Source of the DNA: Bacteroidota bacterium
Lineage (GTDB): Bacteria > Bacteroidota > Bacteroidia > Bacteroidales > 4484-276
DNA: 7,146 bases
Reading direction: 5' to 3'
Assembly (NCBI GenBank): GCA_013203545.1
Contig: JABMQA010000033.1
Location: 1-7,146, forward strand
Shown one piece after another: positions 1-6,984 of this stretch; position 1 is the first letter of the stretch; each line of letters opens with the position of its first letter. Below the pieces are notes generated by a model. It was not told where the DNA came from. It made no database searches and was given only the letters and a program-made list of their open reading frames with translations. Position numbers and translations under genes: made by a program.

Positions 1-35
1 CGGACTGAAGACTGCGGACTGAAGACTGAAGACCA
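1..35. repeat. Tandem 7-base repeat array, unit NNGACTG, cut by window edge
   Basis: The first 35 bases parse without gaps into five heptamers: CGGACTG, AAGACTG, CGGACTG, AAGACTG and AAGACCA. The core GACTG is constant in the first four units and decays in the fifth. The two leading bases alternate between CG and AA, so a 14-base super-repeat is also present. The array starts at base 1, so it may continue upstream. It lies about 90 bases before cheB and encodes nothing recognisable. Its function is unknown. Confidence 0.8.
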
Positions 36-122
36 TACGTTACTTAAAAAATAAAGTTATTACAAGATAAAAGCAGAAAACAATTATTGATATCATTCTA
101 TGGATTTTAAAAAAGAGCAATC

Positions 123-1187
123 ATGAAAAATACAATCAGGGTCTTAATTGTCGATGATTCGGCGGTTGTTAGGCAATCGTTATCATCTATCCTCGAATCC
201 GATGAGATGATCGATGTTATGGGAACAGCCCCGGATCCATACATAGCCGCAAAAAAAATCAAAATTGAAGTGCCGGATGTAATCACCCTGGATGTTGATA
301 TGCCAAAAATGGATGGGATTACTTTTCTTAAAAAGATCATGTCGCAGCATCCAATTCCGGTGGTTATCATATCCAGCATAACCCAAAAGGGATCAGCAGA
401 AGCTATCAGGGCGCTTGAGCTCGGTGCGGTAGAGGTAATCCCGAAACCTAAACTGGTATCCAGGGATTTTTTCGAAGAATCAAAAATTGCCATTATCGAT
501 GCGGTAAAGGCTGCTGCCATATCACGCCTGACCAGGAAACTGAACCTGATCGAAACCACTGTCAAAGAGAAATTGTCTGCCGATGTGATTATTCCGGATT
601 TTCCGGTTCGTCCAACATCTGAAAAAACAGACAAAATTATCGCTGTTGGCGCTTCCACAGGCGGTACCGAAGCCATCAAGGTGTTTCTCGAAAAACTAAC
701 TCCTGAGTGTCCTGGAATTGTAATAGTACAGCATATGCCGGAGGTTTTTACCAGGGCATTCGCCGACAGACTCAACAGTATTTTGCAGATAACCGTTAAG
801 GAGGCCGCAGATGGCGATCAGGTGTTGCGTGGACGGGTACTTATTGCACCGGGCAATCACCATCTCTTGATTAAGCGACGTGATAAATCCTATTTCGTTG
901 AGGTGAAAGACGGGCCGCTGGTCAATCGCCACCGGCCATCAGTTGATGTTTTATTCCGATCAGTAGCACGGGCAGCAGGCTCCAATGCCATGGGCATCAT
1001 CTTAACCGGAATGGGTGATGACGGCGCCAGGGGGATGCTCGAAATGAAAGAAGCCGGTGCTTTTACCATCGCCCAGGACGAAAAATCGTGCGTGGTATTT
1101 GGTATGCCCAAGGAAGCCATCAAACTGGGCGCTGTTGCAAAAATATTGCCGCTTGAGCAAATGGCAACGCTGGTGATGAAGTTGTAA
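123..1187 (+). CDS. cheB: CheB: chemotaxis response regulator protein-glutamate methylesterase
   Basis: This is a cytoplasmic enzyme that removes methyl groups from receptor glutamates (and can deamidate glutamines) in chemotaxis adaptation, normally switched on by phosphotransfer from CheA. The 354-residue length and two-domain layout are typical. The receiver domain covers about residues 5-120: acidic pair D11-D12, phospho-acceptor D57 in the LDVDMPKMDG stretch, S84 as the conserved Ser/Thr, and K108 in PKPK. A linker of about 45 residues follows. The methylesterase domain covers about 170-352, with catalytic triad S178 (GASTGG), H204 (VQHMP) and D300 (GMGDDGA). The spacings match the Salmonella triad Ser164/His190/Asp286 exactly (26 and 122 residues). 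Every key residue is present, so it should be active. The start ATG is followed at once by the beta-1 strand IRVLIVDD, and upstream there is only a weak purine run (AAAAAAGAG). No cheA, cheR or receptor gene is in the window, so its partners must be encoded elsewhere. The decarboxylase gene converges on it 14 bases downstream. Confidence 0.96.
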   Translation: MKNTIRVLIVDDSAVVRQSLSSILESDEMIDVMGTAPDPYIAAKKIKIEVPDVITLDVDMPKMDGITFLKKIMSQHPIPVVIISSITQKGSAEAIRALELGAVEVIPKPKLVSRDFFEESKIAIIDAVKAAAISRLTRKLNLIETTVKEKLSADVIIPDFPVRPTSEKTDKIIAVGASTGGTEAIKVFLEKLTPECPGIVIVQHMPEVFTRAFADRLNSILQITVKEAADGDQVLRGRVLIAPGNHHLLIKRRDKSYFVEVKDGPLVNRHRPSVDVLFRSVARAAGSNAMGIILTGMGDDGARGMLEMKEAGAFTIAQDEKSCVVFGMPKEAIKLGAVAKILPLEQMATLVMKL

Positions 1188-1201
1188 CGCAAATTACTGC
1201 A

Positions 1202-2620
1202 TTATTTCATTCTCATCGCAATACCACAAATAATCTCCCATGCCTTCTCAATATGATGTCTTTCAGTATTGGTCTGGCCAACAACAAACCGCAGGGTGAA
1301 TTTACCGTTTAGTTTGGTATGGGTCATGAATATTTTTTCGGATTGATTAATTTCATCGAGAAACCTTGCATTTAAGCTGTTAAGTTGCTGCTCATCGTCC
1401 ACGCCTGCTGGATGCAGTCTGAAACACACCGTGGCCAATGGCGAAGGGGCCAGGATTTCGAATGTTTTTTCGTTTTCAACCCATCCGGCAAATTCATCGG
1501 CCCACCGGATATGGTTCCTGATTTTTTCCTGTAAACCCTTCACGCCAAATGTACGTATCACAAACCAGAGCTTAAGTGCCCTGAACCTTCTTCCAAGTTG
1601 GACGCCCCAATCCCTGTAATTGTTTACCATACTGCCCTCTTTTGTTTTAAGGTATTCCGGCAATATCTCAAAAGTCTGGATCAATGCACCCTTGTCTTTT
1701 ACAAAATAGGCGCTGCAATCGAAGTTGGTAAACATCCATTTGTGCGGATTGAACACGAAGGTGTCCACATTTTCGATGCCATCAATCATGTACCGAAATT
1801 CGGGAAGTAGCATTGCAGTGCCGGCCCAGGCCGCATCCACATGCAGCCACAGCTTGTGTTTTTTACAAATCTCACCGATTTCCTTTAATGGATCAATAGC
1901 AGTTGATCCGGTGGTGCCAATGGCGGCTACTACCGCAAGGGGGACAAATCCCTTTTTGAGATCGGAATTTATTGCGGATTCAAGTGATTCGGGTTTCATG
2001 GCAAACAGTTTATCCACCTCAATTTTACGAAGGTTATCCTGCCCGAATCCGGCAATTTTAACGGCACGTTCGATGGATGAGTGTGCCTCGGAGGAGCAGT
2101 AGATGGTGAAGACACCCTTGCCATAAAAGCCACTTCTATTAATCGCGAACCGTGTGGCATTTTCGCGTGCGGTGAGCAGCGATACGAGTGTTGCTGTTGA
2201 GGCAGTATCCTGAATAACACCTGTAAAGCCTTTTGGCAAACCGGTCATTTCGCCAAGCCATTCCATAACCCGCTCTTCCAATTCAGTGGCAGCAGGTGAT
2301 GTAAGCCAACTCATACATTGTGCCCCAAGGGTTGAGGTGAGCATCTCGGCAAGGATGGAAGGATAACTGTTGTTGGCCGTAAAGTAGGCATGCCAGCCCG
2401 GATGTTGCCAGTGCGTTATTCCGGGCATAATAATTTCGTTGAAATCATTCATCAAATTTTCAAATGCTTCCGGATCACTGGGAGGATGCGCGGGGAGCTG
2501 GTTTAAAACCTCACCCGGTAATATCCCGGATTTTACCGGTAGGTTTTCGATATTTTCAAAGTATTCGGCCATCCAGTCAATGAGTTCATGGCCATGCCTG
2601 CGGAATTCTGATAGGTTCAT
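1202..2620 (-). CDS. PLP-dependent aromatic-L-amino-acid decarboxylase (group II, DDC/TDC-like)
   Basis: This is a cytoplasmic pyridoxal-phosphate enzyme predicted to decarboxylate an aromatic amino acid (DOPA, 5-hydroxytryptophan, tryptophan, tyrosine or phenylalanine) to its amine. Its 472 residues are close to the usual size of about 480, and it resembles animal DOPA decarboxylase from the first residues (MNLSEFRRHG, then IIMPGITHW at 63-71). Visible active-site residues are H180 (SEAHSS), which stacks on PLP; GTT at 235-237; D262 (VDAAWAG), which pairs with the pyridine nitrogen; and H293-K294 in NPHKW, where K294 forms the Schiff base. Y335 in the mobile loop (NNYRDW) aligns with the catalytic Tyr332 of human DDC. 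Phe there typifies aldehyde synthases, so this is a true decarboxylase by that criterion. The C-terminal LRFVVGQTNT segment keeps R444, matching human R447. The N-terminal substrate region reads TANNSYP where human DDC has PTASSYP. The exact substrate cannot be read from sequence. The start chosen gives the family-typical N-terminus. No transporter or amine-metabolism gene is adjacent. It is convergent with cheB and divergent from the kinase. Confidence 0.93.
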   Translation of the reverse strand: MNLSEFRRHGHELIDWMAEYFENIENLPVKSGILPGEVLNQLPAHPPSDPEAFENLMNDFNEIIMPGITHWQHPGWHAYFTANNSYPSILAEMLTSTLGAQCMSWLTSPAATELEERVMEWLGEMTGLPKGFTGVIQDTASTATLVSLLTARENATRFAINRSGFYGKGVFTIYCSSEAHSSIERAVKIAGFGQDNLRKIEVDKLFAMKPESLESAINSDLKKGFVPLAVVAAIGTTGSTAIDPLKEIGEICKKHKLWLHVDAAWAGTAMLLPEFRYMIDGIENVDTFVFNPHKWMFTNFDCSAYFVKDKGALIQTFEILPEYLKTKEGSMVNNYRDWGVQLGRRFRALKLWFVIRTFGVKGLQEKIRNHIRWADEFAGWVENEKTFEILAPSPLATVCFRLHPAGVDDEQQLNSLNARFLDEINQSEKIFMTHTKLNGKFTLRFVVGQTNTERHHIEKAWEIICGIAMRMK

Positions 2621-2725
2621 CTTAAGATAATTATTAAGAAATATTTATACTGATCTGAATAATTCAATAAAAGTAAAAAAATGCGGGAAAGGAATTTGAT
2701 TAAAAGCGAAAAAATTAAGATCATC

Positions 2726-2755
2726 TTTACCACTAAAATTAATTTCGTATCTTGG
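2726..2755 (+). promoter_or_regulatory. Candidate Bacteroidota-type promoter for the histidine kinase gene
   Basis: TATCTTGG at 2748-2755 matches the Bacteroidota -7 consensus TAnnTTTG at all fixed positions but one. A TTT at 2726-2728 lies 19 bases upstream, where the -33 element (TTG/TTTG) is expected, but it lacks the G. Transcription would start near 2762 and leave a leader of roughly 125 bases. This rests on motif similarity only, in AT-rich DNA where chance matches are common. Confidence 0.35.
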
Positions 2756-2767
2756 CGGAAGAATTAG

Positions 2768-2788
2768 CCCAAAATTATTGGGTATAAT
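2768..2788 (+). promoter_or_regulatory. Small inverted repeat next to TATAAT in the kinase leader
   Basis: CCCAA (2768-2772) and TTGGG (2778-2782) form perfect 5-base arms around a 5-base loop, followed at once by TATAAT (2783-2788). It could be an operator half-site pair or a small leader hairpin about 110 bases before the kinase start. It is short and no regulator is known to bind it, so this is a pointer, not an assignment. Confidence 0.25.
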
Positions 2789-2889
2789 CAGCCAGTTTCA
2801 AAATCTTAGTCAGAATTTATTGCCATGTAGTATTGCGACAAGTAATTTCAATAATTTGATCCTGATGTAATGAATAACAGCAAAAGAAT

Positions 2890-4404
2890 ATGGAACAATT
2901 TGAACATAACGAATTAACCTTCCAGCTAATGGTTGAAGCTTCGCCAAATGCTTTAATACTGGTAAATAATCTGGGTGAGATTGAATATTTAAACAGGTTT
3001 GCTGAAAAATTGTTTCAATATACAAAAAAAGAGCTGACCGGTAAAGAACTGACATTACTTATACCACATAATTTCAAAGAGAACCACGTTCATTTAATGC
3101 AGTCCTATTTCAATAATCCCGTAAGCCGGCAAATGGAAGAAAACAGAGAACTAAATGCATTAAAAAAAAACGGGACAGAATTTCCTGTTGAAATTGGATT
3201 AAACCCAATTGTCACAAAAGATGGTATATTAACCTTAGCAGCAATAATTGATATTACTGAAAGGAAAAAAACTGACAGGCAATTTCGCCTGGTTGTTGAA
3301 TCGGCACCCAATGCAATCATTTTAGTGAATTCAGTGGGAGAAATTGTAATGATTAACAAGCAAACTGAACAACAATTCGGATATAGCACTGAAGAATTAA
3401 TTGGTAAAAACTTAGAGGTTTTAGTACCTGAGCGCACTAAAATTAATCATCCTGAATATCGGAATGTGCTTTTTGCTAACCCTCAGACAAGAGCAATGGG
3501 ATCAGGGAGAGATCATTATGCCGTTAGAAAAGACGGGACAGAATTTCCGGTCGAGATCGGCTTAAATCCCATCGAAACCATAGAGGGTACACTCATATTG
3601 GCTTCGGTAATAGATATCACACCACGAAAAAAACATGAAGAAGCCCTAAAACGTAATGCCAGGAAAATTGAAGAAAAAAACAAAGCATTGGAATTGTCGG
3701 AACAAAAACTCCGGGAATTGAATGCAACCAAAGACCGGCTATTTTCAATAATCGGACATGACCTACGTGGGCCTATCGGAGGTTTTAAGCAGCTAATTGA
3801 ATTGATGATTTCAGATTTTGACCTTACCGATACGGCAATTCTTTCCGAAACACTTCAAATGATTCAGGGGACAGCCAATACAACTTACGATTTATTGGAA
3901 AACCTATTGCTATGGTCAAAGAGCCAACAAAACGAAATCGTTTTTTCTCCAGCCAACTGTAATCTGTATGAAATTGCAGAAAAAAGCATCAATCTCCTCC
4001 AGGAATTAGCCAAACAGAAAAAAATAGAAATTTTTAATAAAATACCTCAGGATCAAATTATTTTCGCTGATGTAAATATGTTAATGACGGTTATTCGGAA
4101 TTTGATTTCAAATGCAATTAAATTCACCCATCAGAATAAGTGCATTTACGTTTCGGTTGAAAAAGATGAAAATTTCTGTACCATCAGCGTAAAAGATGAA
4201 GGTATTGGAATTGGCCCTGAAAATATTGAGAAAATATTTAACCCGAATGTAAACTTTACAACCTATGGGACGGGAAATGAAAAAGGCAGTGGTTTAGGAT
4301 TAATGTTATGTAAAGAATTTGTGGAAGTACATGGTGGTATTATCTGGGTAGAGAGTGACCCTGGTATGGGAAGTGATTTTAAATTTACGATACCCCTGGA
4401 TTAA
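2890..4404 (+). CDS. Soluble tandem-PAS sensor histidine kinase (PAS-PAS-HisKA-HATPase)
   Basis: This is a predicted two-component sensor kinase that autophosphorylates on histidine and passes the phosphate to a response regulator not encoded in this window. It has 504 residues, no signal peptide and no hydrophobic span, so it should sense a cytoplasmic signal. PAS1 covers about residues 8-125 and PAS2 about 129-246, each ending in the PAC-type block GTEFPVEIGLNPI and a DIT.RKK tail. A charged, helical, probably coiled-coil linker spans 247-282. HisKA begins near 283 with the H-box IIGHDLRGP; H290 is the phospho-acceptor. The ATPase domain shows the N-box RNLISNAIKFT (N404, N408), G1 box DEGIGIG (436-442) and G2 box GSGLGLML (466-473), and ends at IPLD. 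All catalytic boxes are intact. No haem- or flavin-binding signature is evident, so the ligand is unknown. There is no fused receiver domain. The start at 2890 precedes PAS1 closely and lacks a Shine-Dalgarno sequence. The gene is more AT-rich than its neighbours. Confidence 0.93.
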   Translation: MEQFEHNELTFQLMVEASPNALILVNNLGEIEYLNRFAEKLFQYTKKELTGKELTLLIPHNFKENHVHLMQSYFNNPVSRQMEENRELNALKKNGTEFPVEIGLNPIVTKDGILTLAAIIDITERKKTDRQFRLVVESAPNAIILVNSVGEIVMINKQTEQQFGYSTEELIGKNLEVLVPERTKINHPEYRNVLFANPQTRAMGSGRDHYAVRKDGTEFPVEIGLNPIETIEGTLILASVIDITPRKKHEEALKRNARKIEEKNKALELSEQKLRELNATKDRLFSIIGHDLRGPIGGFKQLIELMISDFDLTDTAILSETLQMIQGTANTTYDLLENLLLWSKSQQNEIVFSPANCNLYEIAEKSINLLQELAKQKKIEIFNKIPQDQIIFADVNMLMTVIRNLISNAIKFTHQNKCIYVSVEKDENFCTISVKDEGIGIGPENIEKIFNPNVNFTTYGTGNEKGSGLGLMLCKEFVEVHGGIIWVESDPGMGSDFKFTIPLD

Positions 4405-4739
4405 AAGTGATTTATCACGCAATCCAGAATACTTTCGGGAGCCAAAGCGCAAAAGCCTGGATCGAAACTATTTATTACTAGGAATACTCTTTAGGTGCTG
4501 TCTAAAAATTGATGGAGAAATAAATAGCCCCGTCCTTCAATAATTGTGATCTAAAACTGCCAAAAACGATAAAGTACAGCTTATAGGAATTCAACAGCAG
4601 GATAAAACACACGATCACCTGATATATGTAATAAGATGTTCTTTATCAGGGAATATGCCATGAAGGTCGAGTAATTTATTCCGTTTCATGAGGATAAGAT
4701 AAATTGGCTGTGAATTTCTGAAAATTAAATAATAAACTC
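4405..4739. other. 335-base intergenic region without a supportable gene
   Basis: No open frame here has a recognisable product. A 62-codon frame that starts inside the kinase gene and ends at 4543 looks like read-through of a shadow frame. Directly after the kinase stop, GTGA-TTTA-TCAC (4407-4418) forms a 4-base stem but has no following T run, so it is a poor terminator. A stretch at 4494-4510 (GGTGCTGTCTAAAAATT) resembles the terminal inverted repeats of some insertion sequences, but no partner end or transposase is present. CCTGATA (4618-4624) and TATCAGG (4644-4650) are perfect 7-base inverted arms. Bases just before 4740 form an AT-rich leader without a Shine-Dalgarno sequence. No clear TAnnTTTG promoter was found for the downstream gene. 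Confidence 0.6.
4618..4650. repeat. Inverted repeat, 7-base arms, 19-base spacer
   Basis: CCTGATA at 4618-4624 and TATCAGG at 4644-4650 are exact reverse complements, with a 19-base AT-rich spacer. The structure lies about 90 bases upstream of the secreted-protein start, in its leader or promoter region. It could be a regulator site or leader stem-loop. No T run follows, so it does not look like a terminator. A chance origin is possible. Confidence 0.3.
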
Positions 4740-6938
4740 ATGAAAACAAACATCTTACAAGCATTGGGATTGCCGGGTGTAATACTTTTATTGACTCTCG
4801 GCTCCAGCCTGTCCGCACAAAACCTGTTAAACAATCCTGAGAGTGTTGTATTTGATCCGCAAAACAACCGTTACCTGGTTTCCAACTGGGGCGATGGCAG
4901 TATTGTTCAGATCGACAGTACGGGCCAGCAGTCCTATTTTAGCCAGGTACTATCAAGCACGGCCGGTATCACTATCGTTGGTGAAACTGTTTTTGTCTCA
5001 TCAAATGAAGAGCCTTATGCGGGAATCATTGGATTTGACCTGACAAGTGCAGAAATGGTATTTGATGTGGAAATTCCCGGCAGTGAACTGCTAAATGATA
5101 TTACTTCCGATAATTCGGGTAATCTTTATGTTACCGATAGCGATGGCAATAAAATATACAGGGTAATGATCAGCACTGCCAATTATAGCATATTTGTGGA
5201 TTCTGCATTGAATTATCCGAACGGAATAGCATTCGATGAAATCAACAACAGGCTCCTTGCTTTGAATAGCCTCTGGACGAATCAACCCATTATCGCTATC
5301 AACCTGGAGGATTCCACACATATGACTGTTGTTGAAACCAATATTTCATCAACAGACGGTCTTGTGATTGACCAATTTGGCGACGTGTATTTTTCGTCGT
5401 GGACCACAGATAATATTTACAAGTATGACCCCTCTTTTACCAACCCGCCAGAGGTGATTTCAGGAGGACACAACAATCCTGCTGATATCGGCCTGAATAA
5501 AATTTCGGATATCCTTGCAATACCCTGTTTTAACGGAAATTCAGTGTATTTTCTACCGGTTGCGGGTAATGTGATCCACGTGCCCGGCGACCAGCCAACA
5601 ATACAGGATGGGATATACCATGCTCAGGATGGCGATACCGTTCTTGTTGCTCCGGGAACTTACTTCGAAAACATCGATTTCATCGGAAAAAACATTGTTG
5701 TGGCCAGTCATTACGTATTGGACGATGAAATAAACCTGATCAACGAAACCATTATCAATGGAAGCAACTCAACCAATCCCGACACCGCCAGTTGTGTCAG
5801 GTTTTTATCCGGCGAAAATTCCTTTTCCACGCTACAGGGATTCACACTTACCGGTGGCATCGGAACCATCTGGATTGATCCCCAGTTTCCAGGCAGCAAA
5901 TGGAGAAGCGGTGGAGGGGTACTGTCGTTTCAGTCGTCACCTACCATCAAAAACAATTTATTTATCGAGAACCATGTAACCAATACGATGGGTGTAAGTG
6001 GTGCGCAGGGTGGCGGTATGACCTGTTTTGACGGAAATCCGTTGATCATTAACAATGTTTTTATGCAAAATGAGGCCAGGTACGGAGCTGGTCTGGTGGT
6101 TGATTATTCTGGTAGTGTGATCAGGAACAACATCTTTTATGCAAACTACGGGGGGCAATCCTATGGTGGCGGTGGGATCTGGACAATAGGAAACGGGAAT
6201 GATCCGATATTGATCGAAAACAATACAATTGTGGGAAATTCGGTTACCGGTAGTGGCTACGGTGGAAAAGGAGGCGCCCTTTATGTATGGATGGGAGTAG
6301 TAACTGCCCGGAACAACATAATGTGGGGCAATACACAGTCGCAGGGCGGGCCGGTTGCCCTGGTGGATGGAGGTGTGGCAAGTATATCGTACAGTGATAT
6401 TGAAGGAGGGTTTCAGGGTGTCGGGAACATCGATCAGGATCCTGCATTCGATGACATGAATTTTTACCTGCTGAATTCATCGCCATGCATAGATGCCGGA
6501 AATGCCGGTGCTGCCTTCAATGATCCCGAAGATCCCCTGAATCCGGGGCAGGCACTCTGGCCGGCAAAGGGAAATCTTCGTAATGATATGGGAGCGTATG
6601 GTGGCCCTTTTGGGAAAGTGCTGGCGGATATAGCGGTGGGAATCAATGAAGATTTCTGCACTGACACAAAATTGAGTTTACCGGAAATATATCCCAATCC
6701 CTTCAGCTCATTCACCTCCATATTTCTGCATGATATTGAAAATTTGAATGGGAATGTTAAAATCGAAATTTATAATATGGTCGGTCAGAAAGTACATGAT
6801 TTTAATAATTTGAAGCCGGATGAACCAGTAATATGGAATGGGAATGATGACCAGGGCAATCATGTTAATCCGGGTATTTACTTCCTAAAAATTAAATACA
6901 ACAGTTTTGAAGTATCAAGCAAGATAATAAAACGCTGA
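4740..6938 (+). CDS. Secreted beta-propeller / right-handed beta-helix protein with T9SS type A sorting domain
   Basis: This is a predicted exported or cell-surface protein of unknown activity, 732 residues long. Residues 1-26 form a signal peptide (a basic start, a hydrophobic core around VILLLTL, and likely cleavage after SLSA, before Q27). Residues about 30-275 hold about six propeller-type repeats of the NHL/SMP-30 kind, such as NPESVVFDP, LLNDITSDNSGNLYVTD, YPNGIAFD and STDGLVIDQFGDVYFSS. At 278 the sequence enters a DUF1565-like segment (IHVPGDQPTIQDGI, then DGDTVLVAPGTY). A parallel beta-helix follows, with stacked asparagine-ladder coils: NN pairs at 405, 438, 463, 494 and 525, spaced 25-33 residues. 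The helix closes with SPCIDAGN and DMGAYGG (581-622), a usual end for this family. Residues about 647-732 are the T9SS type A sorting domain (LPEIYPNPF, then VKIEIYNMVGQKV, GIYFLKI and a basic end), normally removed during export across the outer membrane. No pectate-lyase or glycosidase catalytic set is evident, so binding, adhesion or polysaccharide action is only conjecture. The start is set by the signal peptide. Confidence 0.92.
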   Translation: MKTNILQALGLPGVILLLTLGSSLSAQNLLNNPESVVFDPQNNRYLVSNWGDGSIVQIDSTGQQSYFSQVLSSTAGITIVGETVFVSSNEEPYAGIIGFDLTSAEMVFDVEIPGSELLNDITSDNSGNLYVTDSDGNKIYRVMISTANYSIFVDSALNYPNGIAFDEINNRLLALNSLWTNQPIIAINLEDSTHMTVVETNISSTDGLVIDQFGDVYFSSWTTDNIYKYDPSFTNPPEVISGGHNNPADIGLNKISDILAIPCFNGNSVYFLPVAGNVIHVPGDQPTIQDGIYHAQDGDTVLVAPGTYFENIDFIGKNIVVASHYVLDDEINLINETIINGSNSTNPDTASCVRFLSGENSFSTLQGFTLTGGIGTIWIDPQFPGSKWRSGGGVLSFQSSPTIKNNLFIENHVTNTMGVSGAQGGGMTCFDGNPLIINNVFMQNEARYGAGLVVDYSGSVIRNNIFYANYGGQSYGGGGIWTIGNGNDPILIENNTIVGNSVTGSGYGGKGGALYVWMGVVTARNNIMWGNTQSQGGPVALVDGGVASISYSDIEGGFQGVGNIDQDPAFDDMNFYLLNSSPCIDAGNAGAAFNDPEDPLNPGQALWPAKGNLRNDMGAYGGPFGKVLADIAVGINEDFCTDTKLSLPEIYPNPFSSFTSIFLHDIENLNGNVKIEIYNMVGQKVHDFNNLKPDEPVIWNGNDDQGNHVNPGIYFLKIKYNSFEVSSKIIKR

Positions 6939-6984
6939 TGAAAATGGGAGTTTACTTTAGACTCGATGTGCGTAAAAGAGACTA

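Noticed and set aside
107..775. A 222-codon open frame on the minus strand opposite cheB
   Set aside because: It lies wholly opposite a confirmed gene, its product is a featureless Ser/Ile-rich sequence with no recognisable domain, and nothing supports its translation. It is most likely an antisense shadow of cheB codon usage.
1725..2102. A 125-codon plus-strand frame inside the decarboxylase gene
   Set aside because: It is opposite the conserved PLP-binding core of the decarboxylase, and its product has no family features. It is treated as a shadow.
2621..2638. CTTAA...TTAAG arms just upstream of the decarboxylase start
   Set aside because: The arms are only 5 bases of pure AT-rich sequence plus one G/C pair and are expected by chance in this leader. 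No good -7/-33 pair was found on the minus strand; TACTTTTA (complement of 2668-2675) lacks a -33 TTG.
4407..4418. GTGA-TTTA-TCAC hairpin as a terminator for the kinase gene
   Set aside because: The stem has only 4 bases and no T run follows, so intrinsic termination is unlikely.
4422..4462. ATCCAG / CTGGAT inverted pair downstream of the kinase
   Set aside because: Six-base arms with a 29-base spacer are weak and of a size expected by chance.
4355..4543. A 62-codon frame overlapping the kinase end and running into the intergenic region
   Set aside because: It starts out of frame inside the kinase gene and encodes no recognisable domain; its downstream part looks like random translation.
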